Positions 16,700 to 25,393 of a stretch of DNA of 64,000 nucleotides are shown piece by piece. The DNA comes from SXOA01 sp051004015 (lineage in GTDB: Bacteria > Planctomycetota > Planctomycetia > Pirellulales > Pirellulaceae). The notes beneath the pieces were generated by a model, which was not told where the DNA came from, did no database searches, and saw only the letters and a program-made list of their open reading frames with translations. The stretch spans positions 24,591 to 88,590 of the forward strand of contig JBPCKT010000084.1 in the NCBI GenBank assembly GCA_051004015.1. The letters are read 5' to 3'. A program made the position numbers and the translations under genes. Numbering within the stretch: the first letter of the stretch is position 1; each line of letters opens with the position of its first letter.

Positions 16700-17347
16700 A
16701 TGGGAATGAAAGACGGCATGAAAAAGTATGTGGTCGAGTTGATTGGCACTTTCTTCCTCGTGCTCACCATTGGGTGCGTGGTTCTCAAGCCGGGCGATGC
16801 CGGCGATATGGCTCCCCTGGCCATTGGCGCAGCGCTGATGGTGATGATCTTTGCCGGCGGGTATATTTCCGGGGCCCATTACAATCCCGCGGTCACGCTC
16901 GCCGTCTGGCTGCGAGGGAAGTTCGCCACCGCGGATCTGCCGGGCTATATCGTCGCCCAGGTGGCCGGGGCGGCCCTGGCCGCGGTCGTGGTCCTGTTTC
17001 TGAAGGAATCTCGGCCCACGCCCGTTCCCCAGGCTCATATTTTGCAGGCGCTGCTGGCGGAATTCCTCTTCACGTTCGCTCTGTGCTATGTGGTGCTCAA
17101 CGTGGCCACCGCCAAAGGGACGAGCGGCAATCCGACGTATGGCCTGGCGATTGGCTTTACCGTCCTGGCCGGGGCCTATTCGGTTGGCGCCATTTCGGGC
17201 GGCGCCTTCAATCCCGCTGTCGCCGTGGGTGTTACGATCATGGGCCTGTCGAGCATTATGGACATCTGGATTTTTCTCCTGGCCAACTTCGCCGCGGGAG
17301 CCGCTGCCGCCTTCACCTTCAAATTCCTGAATCCTGGAGACGTGTAG
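16700..17347 (+). CDS. Aquaporin / MIP-family channel
   Basis: A 215-residue channel with six hydrophobic helices and both signature half-helices: HYNPAVTLAV (about residues 66-75) and AFNPAVAVGV (about 170-179). Length and spacing match bacterial aquaporins. It would pass water or small neutral solutes across the inner membrane. Residues around the second NPA (SGGAFNPAVAVG) suggest a water- or mixed-type pore, but selectivity cannot be fixed from this alone. It stands alone, transcribed in the same direction as the preceding kinase gene. Confidence 0.9.
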   Translation: MGMKDGMKKYVVELIGTFFLVLTIGCVVLKPGDAGDMAPLAIGAALMVMIFAGGYISGAHYNPAVTLAVWLRGKFATADLPGYIVAQVAGAALAAVVVLFLKESRPTPVPQAHILQALLAEFLFTFALCYVVLNVATAKGTSGNPTYGLAIGFTVLAGAYSVGAISGGAFNPAVAVGVTIMGLSSIMDIWIFLLANFAAGAAAAFTFKFLNPGDV

Positions 17348-17767
17348 GACTTGCCCGTTCAAAGCGTCACCCCCGTTCTCAAGGTCATGTCCACATCCTG
17401 ATCCGCCAGCACCGCGACAAAGCGGAGACTATGATCGCCAGGTTGCAAGATGCCAGCAAACAGGCCTTGAGGACACTGGCGAAAGCCTAACAACCCGAAC
17501 AGTCCAGGAGTTGTGGGCGGCGTTGCGCGCGACCGCAAAGAGTCGTTTGGATTTCCAAGCGACCAGGGGATGTGCCGTCGGGGGAGGACAAGACCCTCAC
17601 CGCGCCCTCTCCCAAGGGGAGTGGGGGAATTGGCGGGGAGGCTGGAAGCTTACCCGCCAAGAAATGAAAACCGGCGGCTCGGTTCATCCTGAACCGGGCC
17701 GCCGGGGTTTAAGCCAGACCAGATGTCCTTCGCGCCGGCATCCGACCAGCGAAAGGAGGCTTCCAAC
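17348..17767. other. Intergenic stretch, no gene seen
   Basis: The 420 bp between the aquaporin and the convergent YTV gene hold no convincing coding region. A sequence of the CCCTCACCGCGCCCTCTCCCAAGGGGA type near 17594 is a common low-value repeat form in GC-rich genomes. Near 17680 the inverted pair CGGCTCGGTTC...GAACCGGGCCG (about 17674-17702) with a following GGGTTT could form a terminator-like hairpin for the convergent transcripts. Confidence 0.5.
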
Positions 17768-19405
17768 CTACGAACCGCAATCACAGCCGCGACGCCGGCC
17801 GCAGCCGTTGTCGCAGCAGGGGGTGGGGCAGCAGACCTGCACCGGCACTTGCTTGCAGACCACGCGGGGAACGCACTTGGTCACTTCATACGGCACCTTC
17901 GTGCAGGTCGTGTGGGGGACCCGGATGGTGCTGGTGTAGTGGACCGGCTTGCAGACCGTGTAGGGGACCCGTTTGACGCAGGTCGTGGGGACCATGCGGC
18001 ACGTGGTGTACGGAACCTGCTTGCTGACGCACTGCTTTTCCATGTGGCAGACCCGGTAGCAGACTTGCTTGGTCATGGTCTGCCGTTCCATGTGGCAAAC
18101 CCGGTACGTGCAGGTCTTGGTTTCGGGAACCATGTGGCAGACCCGATAGCTGCAGGTCTTGTGCACGGTCTGGGGGACCATGTGGCAAACCCGGTAGCTG
18201 CAAGTGCGGGTCTTGTTCTCCTTGACCATGTGGCACACCTTGTACGTGCAGGTCTTGTGCATGGTCTGGGGGACCATGTGGCAGACCTGGTAGGTGCAGG
18301 TGCGGGTTTTCGTTTCGGGAACCATGCGGCAGACCGTGTAGTTGCAGGTCCGCTGCTGGGTCTCGCTGACCATGCGGCAGGTGGTGTAGGGGACGGTCTT
18401 TTTGACCACTTCCCGTTCATACCGGACGCAGCTCACGGTCTTGACCTCGGTCGAGGGAACCCAAACCTTCTTGCAGATCTGCTTCGGCGGGAGCTGGCAT
18501 TCCACGATCCGGCAGCAGCCAGGCGTATAGACGCAGCGGCAGCAGCAGGGATCCCAGGTCCAGCAGCCGGGCTCGCGGACCCGCTTCTTGATGCAAGCGC
18601 CGGGGCACTCGGTCACTTGCGTGTCCCAGTGGCCCGTGCAGACGGTCACTTCCTTGGTGTAGTGAACCGGCTTGCAGATGGTGTGGCAGACTTCCCGCGT
18701 GCTGGTCTCGTACACCGGCTTGCAGACGTTGACGCAGTAGGTCCGGGTCTTCGTCTCATAGACCGGCTTGCAGACCGTGTAGCAGTATTCGCGGGTCTTC
18801 GTCTCGTAGACCGGCTTGCAGACGGTGTAGCAGATGTCCCGGGTTTTGGTTTCCCAAACGGGCTTGCAGACCGTGTAGCAAATCTCGCGGGTCTTGGTTT
18901 CCCAAACCGGCTTGCAGACGGTGTAGCAGATGTCCCGGGTCTTGGTTTCCCAAACGGGCTTGCAGACCGTGACGCTGCGGGTCTTGGTTTCGTATACCGG
19001 CTTGCAGACGGTATAGCAGACGTCCTTGGTCTTGGTTTCCCAAACCGGCTTGCAAACGGTGTAGTTGCAGGTGCGGTAGTGGGTTTCGTAGACCGGCTTG
19101 CAGACGGTGTACGAGCATTCGCGATAGTGGGTCTCGCGGACGTTCTTCACACAGTCGACGGTCTTCTCCTCGTAGGTCGTGTTGTAGACATTCTTATAAC
19201 AAGTATAAGACTGCTTCTCATACACGGTCTCGCGGCAGGTCTTCATCACGGTGTGGCACTGCTGCTTGGCGCAGCCATAGCTGACCGGATCTGTGCAGCC
19301 GACATGCTTATAGCTGGCGGCGCCGCAACAAGCGGCTTGGGTGGTGTTCACGGAGATGACGGTCAACAGGACCGCAATCGCCGGAATACCCAACAGGGTC
19401 TTCAT
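17768..19405 (-). CDS. YTV-repeat cysteine-rich cell-wall protein
   Basis: A 545-residue secreted protein (start MKTLLGIPAIAVLLTVISVN, a clear signal peptide ending near QAA). The mature part is built almost wholly of short repeats of the form YTVCKPVxETKTR in the first half and VCHMVPxTxxKTC in the second. They flank a Cys/Pro-rich centre (WDPCCCRCVYTPGCC). Cysteine spacing is very regular, which suits disulfide crosslinking. YTV-domain proteins are known components of the proteinaceous cell wall of planctomycetes such as Rhodopirellula. This strongly supports the taxonomic placement. A long antisense reading frame across it is a by-product of the repeats. Confidence 0.92.
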   Translation of the reverse strand: MKTLLGIPAIAVLLTVISVNTTQAACCGAASYKHVGCTDPVSYGCAKQQCHTVMKTCRETVYEKQSYTCYKNVYNTTYEEKTVDCVKNVRETHYRECSYTVCKPVYETHYRTCNYTVCKPVWETKTKDVCYTVCKPVYETKTRSVTVCKPVWETKTRDICYTVCKPVWETKTREICYTVCKPVWETKTRDICYTVCKPVYETKTREYCYTVCKPVYETKTRTYCVNVCKPVYETSTREVCHTICKPVHYTKEVTVCTGHWDTQVTECPGACIKKRVREPGCWTWDPCCCRCVYTPGCCRIVECQLPPKQICKKVWVPSTEVKTVSCVRYEREVVKKTVPYTTCRMVSETQQRTCNYTVCRMVPETKTRTCTYQVCHMVPQTMHKTCTYKVCHMVKENKTRTCSYRVCHMVPQTVHKTCSYRVCHMVPETKTCTYRVCHMERQTMTKQVCYRVCHMEKQCVSKQVPYTTCRMVPTTCVKRVPYTVCKPVHYTSTIRVPHTTCTKVPYEVTKCVPRVVCKQVPVQVCCPTPCCDNGCGRRRGCDCGS

Positions 19406-20091
19406 TTGCTTCTCCTTCACTGCTGTTCGAACGTGGAAGTGGTGCATCTGGTCTGGCGATGGAATCGCCAATGCGGGGTATCCCGGTCGACGCGGCTCAC
19501 ATCCGGTGCAACCCGCAGACTCGTGTCAGGCGGGCTTTGGCCGCGTAATCCTCAACTGCTCCTGGAAAGCGCGCAGCTTGCCGGCGCAGGGACCGGTTGG
19601 GAGATACATCGTCAAACTGGGCTAGCGGGCTGTAATGAGCAGACTGGAGAAAAGGCATCGATCACGAAGGATTCTTTCGTGACGGGGACGATTCGCGATA
19701 GCTAACTGATGACGGATACACAGTTTAGAACAATCGCCGCGCGATTATTCGGAATGGGAAGGAAGTACGAATCGAAGCTAGCATGCGGCTTGTCTTGACT
19801 AAAAAAAGAGCGTGCTGGAGCGTGACGATTGTAGGCAGAGAAACTTCCTTCACGAGAAATTCAAAACTCGCCCTGCTTTTTTTTGACACGCTCCTGAGAG
19901 CAACCTAGAAATCTGAGACGGCAATTTGACCGGCGACTTACAGCAACTGGAGCATCAACCAGTTTCCTCAACTCGCCCAAGGAGAGCCGGACGTTTCAAG
20001 CACCGAATCAACCACACGCGGAAGTAACCAGTTGGAGCCATTGGCTCCTCGCACGACTTTCGCAGGCCAGCACAGTGAGGGCACCAACGTT
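19406..20091. other. Divergent promoter region between YTV gene and prepilin gene
   Basis: No gene is convincing here. On the minus strand GAAGGAGAAGC just upstream of 19405 gives the YTV gene a good ribosome-binding site. From about 19730 to 19950 the DNA is distinctly AT-richer, with TTGACT near 19794 followed by an A-run and an inverted pair GAGCGTG (about 19808) / CACGCTC (about 19888). Such a region probably contains promoters for both flanking genes, but I cannot place start sites. Confidence 0.5.
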
Positions 20092-20547
20092 ATGTCTCGT
20101 ATGTCTCGTCGCTCAGCGTTTACGCTCGTAGAAATCTTGATTGTGGTCGTGATCCTGGCGATCCTGGCCGCCGCGGTAATTCCGCAGTTCACCGATTCGA
20201 CCAATGACGCCAAGAACAGCACATCGCTGTTCAACCTGAATACCTTCCGGTCGCAGATTGCGATCTATAGGGCTCAGCACGGCGGCCTGAACCCCACCGG
20301 AGCCGACGGCGCGGCGATTACCGCCCAGCTGACGACCAAGACGAACGCGGATGGAACGTTCACGGGCACGCCAACCCTTGGCCCCTACCTGCAAGCCATC
20401 CCAAACAACACGGCGGTTGTCGACCCGACCAAGCAGGCCCTGATTAAAGTGGTGGTGGTCGACCCGACCGCCAACGATGCGGCCTTCGGCTGGATCTACA
20501 ACAAGGCCAACGGAAATATCTTCAGCGCTGCCGATTACACCAAGTAA
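20092..20547 (+). CDS. Type II secretion/type IV pilin-like prepilin
   Basis: A 151-residue protein starting MSRMSRRSAFTLVEILIVVV. The basic leader followed by FTLVEILIVVVILAILAAAV is the classic prepilin peptidase cleavage site and N-terminal helix, with the conserved Glu at mature position 5. The mature globular part is short and alanine/threonine-rich, as in planctomycete GspG/PulG-like pseudopilins. It would be an inner-membrane pseudopilin or minor pilin. No secretion genes are adjacent, so it is an isolated copy. Confidence 0.85.
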   Translation: MSRMSRRSAFTLVEILIVVVILAILAAAVIPQFTDSTNDAKNSTSLFNLNTFRSQIAIYRAQHGGLNPTGADGAAITAQLTTKTNADGTFTGTPTLGPYLQAIPNNTAVVDPTKQALIKVVVVDPTANDAAFGWIYNKANGNIFSAADYTK

Positions 20548-20766
20548 ACGGTTGATTCCCGTCCAGTGCTGCGCTATTTTCGCGCCGCTTGAAACTGCCG
20601 CTCGCCCCGTGGGAGCGGCTTTTTTCACGCGCTGGCGGGTTCGTGAGACATTGTCTTGAGACTTCCCAAGCCGCTGGGCATCCTTGGAGCGAAGCGGCGG
20701 GAAACGTAGAATAGGCCCAAGAGTCCAACTTTTTAGACATCTCCTTTCTCCACCGGCTCGGCCGAC

Positions 20767-21441
20767 ATGACGCAGCCTAACGACAAGCCGGCTGACTCCT
20801 CCTCAGTGGGGCAAGTCCCCAAAGCCGTCATCAATCGGCTGAGTCTTTACTTGCGGGAGTTGCAGCGCCTGGTGCGAGACGGGCACGAGACGACCAGCTC
20901 CACGCAACTCGGCAAGCTGCTTGAGTTTACGGACGCCCAGGTTCGCAAAGACCTGGCCTACTTCGGCCAGTTCGGCTATCCCGGCATCGGCTACCGCTGC
21001 AGCGAACTCATGACCCGTATCAAGGACATTCTGGGAACCAACGAGCGCTGGCCCATCGCCATGGTCGGCCTGGGAAACCTTGGCAGGGCCCTGCTGGGCT
21101 ACCGCGGCTTTACCCACCAGGGGTTTGAAATTGCCTGCGCCTTTGACGTCGATGAGGCGAAAGTCAACAAGCAGTTTGAAGGGATCCCCGTCTACCACCT
21201 CGATCGCATCGTCGAGATCGTCCCAGAACTCGGCATTCGCCTGGCCATCATCGCCGTGCCGTCCCCTTCGGCTCAAAAGGTGGCGGATGCCCTGGTTGCG
21301 GCCGGGATTGAAGGGATCCTCAACTTCGCCCCCGTCACCATCGCCGTCCCCAAGCACATCAACCTGGAAGGGGTCGACCTGGCCATTGAGCTCGAGCAAC
21401 TCTCGTTTGCTGTCGTCAACAAGCAGGGACGAGGCAACTAG
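20767..21441 (+). CDS. rex: Redox-sensing transcriptional repressor Rex
   Basis: A 224-residue protein with both Rex domains. The N-terminal winged helix has PKAVINRLSLYLRELQRL, the LGKLLEFTDAQVRKDLAYFGQFG recognition region and GYRCSEL. The C-terminal Rossmann fold has AMVGLGNLGRALLGYRGF and the ACAFDVDEAKV strand. Rex senses the NADH/NAD+ ratio and represses fermentation and respiration genes when NADH is low. Length and order are standard. It lies just before tRNA-Gln; the palindrome at 21535-21560 after it may serve as its terminator. Confidence 0.95.
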   Translation: MTQPNDKPADSSSVGQVPKAVINRLSLYLRELQRLVRDGHETTSSTQLGKLLEFTDAQVRKDLAYFGQFGYPGIGYRCSELMTRIKDILGTNERWPIAMVGLGNLGRALLGYRGFTHQGFEIACAFDVDEAKVNKQFEGIPVYHLDRIVEIVPELGIRLAIIAVPSPSAQKVADALVAAGIEGILNFAPVTIAVPKHINLEGVDLAIELEQLSFAVVNKQGRGN

Positions 21442-21534
21442 CCCCGGCGCTCCGTTAAGCCCCGACCGAACCAGCCGCCGGGTTGGCGCGTCCCCCAGGC
21501 TGCGTAGAATTGACCGAATCTTCGCTAAGGGTGG

Positions 21535-21560
21535 CACGCCCACGGCTCTGCGTGGGCGTG
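21535..21560. repeat. Palindrome CACGCCCACG-GCTCTG-CGTGGGCGTG
   Basis: Perfect 10-bp arms with a 6-base loop follow rex and precede tRNA-Gln. A close relative (GCCCACGGCTCTGCGTGGG) occurs upstream of ahcY near 56126. It is therefore a dispersed element and may double as a terminator. Confidence 0.85.
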
Positions 21561-21584
21561 TTGACTCTTAGCGTTAGAGGCCGC

Positions 21585-21655
21585 TCGGGAATGGTGTAAC
21601 GGTAACACTACGGATTTTGGTTCCGTCATTCTAGGTTCGAATCCTAGTTCCCGAA
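21585..21655 (+). tRNA. tRNA-Gln (anticodon TTG)
   Basis: The acceptor stem TCGGGAA pairs with TTCCCGA at the 3' end. The anticodon arm ACGGA-TTTTGGT-TCCGT shows anticodon TTG, and the T arm CTAGG-TTCGAAT-CCTAG is perfect. A discriminator A follows and CCA is not encoded. From the anticodon arm onward (21614-21657) the sequence is repeated exactly at 36563-36606, so this tRNA is the integration target of the adjacent element. Confidence 0.96.
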
Positions 21656-21657
21656 TT
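21614..21657. other. attL: 44-bp attachment core within tRNA-Gln
   Basis: This stretch starts ATTTTGGTTCCGTCATTC and ends TTCCCGAATT, and it is identical to 36563-36606. It spans the tRNA anticodon loop to just past the 3' end. The integrase stop codon and last codons (21644-21657) lie inside it on the opposite strand. Confidence 0.94.
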
Positions 21658-22972
21658 TGAAGGAAGTCTGTTCGACGCTTAGCCTTGCGGCTTTTTTATC
21701 GCGCGTGACAACCGGCTCTTTTTTCTCATTGTTGCCAACTTTGTTGCCGCCTGCCGCGGCGTGAGCTTCCCACAGCACGTCGGCGGTTCTTTGGGCATTC
21801 CGGCCGACGTAGTACCGCATCGTCGTCGAAATGTCCTCGTGCCGCATCAGTTCCATCAGGACCTGGGGCATCACCCGAGCCGCCCACCGCTCCCCAAACG
21901 ACCGGCGCAGGTCATGTAAGCTGGCGAACTTGCCGGTGGTCTTATTTACCACCACGCCGGCGAGCCTCCCGATTTTCGACACCACGGCCGACACATGCCG
22001 CCATTGCAGCTTGTCCGTCCGCTGGCGACGTATGGCGAGCTTAAACACGGGGCCGGTCCGCTCCTTTTCTGGAGTCTGGAGCAGGAACTCCGCGAACTCG
22101 GGGGCCATCGCTAAATCACGGTCTTGGTCGCCCTTTTCCAAGTCGGCCGGGATCCTCAGAATCGGCCGCCTGCCGGAGAAGTCCACGCAGAGCTTGTCGT
22201 CTCGGTCGTCCCAGTAGAGCTCCAGGGATTCGGAGAGCCGCAAGCCGGAGAGGTACATCCCGCGGAGATAGTATCGCCAGCTTGGAGCTGCCTTGCTGGC
22301 CGCTTCGAGCCGCCTCTCCCGCTTTTTGGTCTCACGCTCGTTCTTGGGGGCCGGCTGATTCTTGCTGTTGCTATCGCCGGCCAGAGCCTTCTCCACACAG
22401 GCGAGCATCCGCTCAAACTCTTCCCCGGTGATCGGCCGGCCCTTCATCTTGGACGCCGCGCTCCGCTTCCCCTGTTTCGTCTTTTTCACTTTCGGGGCCT
22501 TGCCGATGAACTCCATTTCCTCCGCCCAATTGAGGGCAGCGGTCAAATGGGCCAGCATTCCGTAAATCGTGGTTTCAGCCAACTTCCGCTTGTTCCGCAA
22601 CTCAGTTTGGAAGTAGGACAGCTTGGCCGCGGTGATGTCCCGCAGCCGTTCAAGGCTCAGATACTCTTCGAGCGCATCAAAGACGGTGTCGATTTTCTCC
22701 GCGGTCCTTGGCTTGAGGGTGGCGACAACTTCCTCCTCATACCGTTCACGGAACTGCGCCCAGGTCATCCGCGAGGGAGCAGAGTAGCGGCCATTCTCTA
22801 AGTCGTCCTCGTGCTTCCCGGCTTCCTTCTCCGCTGCCGTCCGGTCTCCACTGGCCCGAGAAACCGTGCTGGTTTTCGTCCGCTTCTTTCCGCTCCCAGG
22901 GTCGAACCATTGGAGCAAGAAGTTCTTGCGGTCCCCGTACTCGACGACGCTGACTTTGATTTTGTCGTCCAT
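21644..22972 (-). CDS. int: Tyrosine recombinase integrase of the element
   Basis: A 442-residue site-specific integrase. The N-terminal SAM-like core-binding domain covers roughly residues 65-160 (MTWAQFRERYEEE...LNWAEEMEFIGK). The catalytic domain shows SGLRLSESLEL (Arg about 245), HDLRRSFGER (His/Arg about 353/356) and MRHEDISTTMRYYV (His about 378, Tyr 387 or 388). It lies directly beside the intact tRNA, and its stop codon is within the attachment core, so the last codons come from target-like sequence. The start is set at ATG 22972 because AGGGG lies about 8 bases upstream; a GTG at 22987 is an alternative. Confidence 0.94.
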   Translation of the reverse strand: MDDKIKVSVVEYGDRKNFLLQWFDPGSGKKRTKTSTVSRASGDRTAAEKEAGKHEDDLENGRYSAPSRMTWAQFRERYEEEVVATLKPRTAEKIDTVFDALEEYLSLERLRDITAAKLSYFQTELRNKRKLAETTIYGMLAHLTAALNWAEEMEFIGKAPKVKKTKQGKRSAASKMKGRPITGEEFERMLACVEKALAGDSNSKNQPAPKNERETKKRERRLEAASKAAPSWRYYLRGMYLSGLRLSESLELYWDDRDDKLCVDFSGRRPILRIPADLEKGDQDRDLAMAPEFAEFLLQTPEKERTGPVFKLAIRRQRTDKLQWRHVSAVVSKIGRLAGVVVNKTTGKFASLHDLRRSFGERWAARVMPQVLMELMRHEDISTTMRYYVGRNAQRTADVLWEAHAAAGGNKVGNNEKKEPVVTRDKKAARLSVEQTSFKFGN

Positions 22973-23030
22973 CGTCCATCCCCTCACACGCTCAAATTTT
23001 AGTTACTAGCAACTTGTTCACCAACGGCCC

Positions 23031-23255
23031 CTACCGAGTCGGCCGCCACCTACCTGGATGTCCAGCCGCTTCCCATTCCTGCAACAATTGCTCCCCACGT
23101 TCCGCCAGGGCCGCTATCTCAGGCTCGATGCCGCCCACCAGGGCCGCGGGGACCGGTTCACAGTCGAGCATCCGGACGGCCTGGACAGCGGCCAAGCTTC
23201 CGGGCTCCGCGGCGGGGCGAATCGGGCGGGGCTTGTGTTTGGTTTCGATGAACAT
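23031..23255 (-). CDS. Small hypothetical protein upstream of integrase
   Basis: A 74-residue protein beginning MFIETKHKPRPIRPAAEPGS. It is preceded by the strong ribosome-binding site GGGAGG seven bases before the ATG and ends 58 bp before the integrase start, so it is probably co-transcribed with int. The second half (EPEIAALAERGEQLLQEWEAAG) is a predicted amphipathic helix. No family is recognised. It may be an element accessory protein, for example a regulator of integration. Confidence 0.65.
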   Translation of the reverse strand: MFIETKHKPRPIRPAAEPGSLAAVQAVRMLDCEPVPAALVGGIEPEIAALAERGEQLLQEWEAAGHPGRWRPTR

Positions 23256-23471
23256 GGCCGATCCTCCCTTGGGCGTGAGTTGCGATTCCAGGCGGTGATA
23301 ACCACGACTCCGCGCCGGTCAACCAACATTCTGGAAAGATTTCCAAAGATTCCCGCCGGGCAGATTCCCAGGCGGGGAGGGACGATTTGGCCAGGGCTCA
23401 GGCGGTCAGTTCTGCAGCCTTCATGCCCCTCTTGGCCCGCTGGCTGTTCAGCTTGGCTTCGAGTTTGAGGC
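23256..23471 (+). promoter_or_regulatory. Putative CRISPR leader
   Basis: This 216-bp non-coding stretch precedes the first repeat. The opposite end of the array carries the degenerate repeat, which normally marks the leader-distal side, so this side should hold the leader and promoter. AT-richer motifs such as GGAAAGATTTCCAAAGATTC occur around 23331-23350. It also has to contain the promoter for the minus-strand small gene and integrase. No specific promoter boxes can be assigned with confidence. Confidence 0.55.
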
Positions 23472-24800
23472 GTGTCGGCTGGTCGGCGTTGCGGAAGCTT
23501 TGGTCACGGCCCGGTCTACCTCGATCTGGAACCCGGCGACGACGCGTGTCGGCTGGTCGGCGTTGCGGAAGCTTTGGTCACATCCGCCTGCTGCAGGGCG
23601 CGGAGCTCGACGGCCAGGTGTCGGCTGGTCGGCGTTGCGGAAGCTTTGGTCACGTGAGAAGGCGAAAGCTTGGTGGAAGGCCCGCTCGGTGTCGGCTGGT
23701 CGGCGTTGCGGAAGCTTTGGTCACGGCGAGTTACGAGACGAGCGTTCGCTGCGGTTTACGGGTGTCGGCTGGTCGGCGTTGCGGAAGCTTTGGTCACGAT
23801 TGGGGCACTTCAGCCGCAACTATCTCCTATGTGTGTCGGCTGGTCGGCGTTGCGGAAGCTTTGGTCACCTGCTTTCACGGCAGGCCAAATCAAGCGGCTC
23901 ATTACGTGTCGGCTGGTCGGCGTTGCGGAAGCTTTGGTCACGCCCGCCCCCGGCAGGGCTAGGACGCCACACTCGGGTGTCGGCTGGTCGGCGTTGCGGA
24001 AGCTTTGGTCACCAGCACGCTGCTGGGCGGGGTCATCAACATCAGCGAGTGTCGGCTGGTCGGCGTTGCGGAAGCTTTGGTCACGTCGGCGAGGACGGCA
24101 TTCAGCCGCACATCGCTTAGTGTCGGCTGGTCGGCGTTGCGGAAGCTTTGGTCACTCGTAGTGGATGGAGTCGCCACTCACCCCTCCTTGGTGTCGGCTG
24201 GTCGGCGTTGCGGAAGCTTTGGTCACAACACGCCGTTCATTGTATTGGGCGGGACGCTATTGGTGTCGGCTGGTCGGCGTTGCGGAAGCTTTGGTCACGC
24301 GTCCACGCCAGCAAAGTGCGGCTCATTTCCCCTGTGTCGGCTGGTCGGCGTTGCGGAAGCTTTGGTCACGCGACGCGATAGTGCCGCTCGTCATGGTTGC
24401 CGATGGTGTCGGCTGGTCGGCGTTGCGGAAGCTTTGGTCACCACTGGCAACATCTTCCTCGCAGGCATTTGGGTGGTGTCGGCTGGTCGGCGTTGCGGAA
24501 GCTTTGGTCACTGCTTTCACGGCAGGCCAAATCAAGCGGCTAATTAGTGTCGGCTGGTCGGCGTTGCGGAAGCTTTGGTCACCGTCGCTAAGCAACGAGA
24601 GCGCTATTAGGCGTTTCGCGTGTCGGCTGGTCGGCGTTGCGGAAGCTTTGGTCACGTGGTGACGACTGAGAATGCGCCCGATGTTAGTATGCGTGTCGGC
24701 TGGTCGGCGTTGCGGAAGCTTTGGTCACCTGTCTGTGCGAGCAGTTCCTTGACGTGGGCCAACAGTGGCGGCTGGTCGGCGTTGCGGAAGCTTTGGTCAC
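23472..24800 (+). CRISPR. Type V-B CRISPR array, 19 repeats and 18 spacers
   Basis: There are 19 repeats of 36 bp (starting GTGTCGGCTGGTCGG and ending GCGGAAGCTTTGGTCAC) separated by 18 spacers of 34-38 bp. The first 18 repeats are identical. The last (24765-24800) has one change (GTGGCGG for GTGTCGG), which marks the leader-distal end, so the array reads on the plus strand. The repeat start (GTCGG) and end (GGTCAC) resemble the GTCGG...GGCAC form of Alicyclobacillus Cas12b repeats. Spacer 6 (23869-23905) and spacer 15 (24512-24546) share a 35-nt core with one mismatch. The array points toward the minus-strand cas operon. Confidence 0.98.
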
Positions 24801-25014
24801 CGCCCTCCTCCCAAACCCGTCCCGGCTCTGCACTTGCAAAGCACTTTCCGAGCGTTCGGGAAAAATCGCGGTTTCGCATGGCTCAAATCTCCGATTCCCT
24901 CACCTTAACTCTTTGGCTCCCAACGCTTCCGAGCATCCCCGGCACCCCCCAGCGGCACCGTCACGCTCGCGGCTGTTTCTCGGCGTTCATTGCACCCGCC
25001 AACCATTCGCCCGC
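24801..25014. other. Gap between array end and cas2
   Basis: No gene is seen in 214 bp. On the minus strand there is a weak anti-repeat-like stretch (AACGCCGAGAAACAGCCG, about 24968-24985), which is much poorer than the one between cas2 and cas12b. Convergent transcription from the array and from cas2 must end in or near this gap, but no clear terminator hairpin with a T run is visible. Confidence 0.5.
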
Positions 25015-25305
25015 TCACACCACCACCATCCCCTGCATCGCCCCCTTCAGCGGCTGGCCCAGCACGCAGGCGGCGGCCCGGGCGGCGTCTTCGTTTTCTC
25101 CCAGGTCCAGGATCAGCACCTGGTCGGCGGCCAGGTTGAGCACGTCTTCCAGCTCGCTTTGCAGGCGGACGCGGTCAATGGGCCGCAGCACGGCGAAGAA
25201 GATGGAATACTGCCAGTGCTCTCCATAACCCTTGCAGATTTTGAACACCTTCCGGAGCCGTTTATCATCGCAAACGTCGTAGCAAATGAGGAAGCAGCGG
25301 CGCAT
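25015..25305 (-). CDS. cas2: CRISPR-associated endoribonuclease/adaptation protein Cas2
   Basis: A 96-residue protein starting MRRCFLICYDVCDDKRLRKV. It has the Cas2 ferredoxin-like fold, with the conserved first strand ICYDV (catalytic-type Asp), HWQYSIFFAVL and a C-terminal ADQVLILDLGEN strand. Cas2 dimers bridge two Cas1 dimers during spacer acquisition. The start at 25305 is supported by GAGGTG seven bases upstream; a longer GTG-start frame from 25413 would read through the anti-repeat region and is unlikely. It is the last gene of the cas operon, separated from cas12b by about 300 bp that hold the tracrRNA candidate. Confidence 0.95.
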   Translation of the reverse strand: MRRCFLICYDVCDDKRLRKVFKICKGYGEHWQYSIFFAVLRPIDRVRLQSELEDVLNLAADQVLILDLGENEDAARAAACVLGQPLKGAMQGMVVV

Positions 25306-25393
25306 GGGGCACCTCGGCCGCGGGAAGGGCCACCCCGGCCCGCCGGCAAACAGGTCCACCTCCTTGGAAATGAACCGGGGCCGCATCCACCGC

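Noticed and set aside
17723..19705. A long plus-strand frame across the YTV gene (660 codons)
   Set aside because: It is antisense to a signal-peptide-bearing, strongly repetitive cysteine-rich protein; its Leu-Ala-Asp-rich repeats are the by-product of the YTV repeats read on the other strand.
23387..24662. Several plus-strand frames with repeated peptide VGVAEALVT or GRRCGSFGH
   Set aside because: They are translations of the CRISPR repeats in three frames, not proteins.
24968..24990. Minus-strand anti-repeat-like stretch next to the array
   Set aside because: Only AACGCCGA and CAGCCG match, with extra bases between; no match to the 3' half of the repeat.
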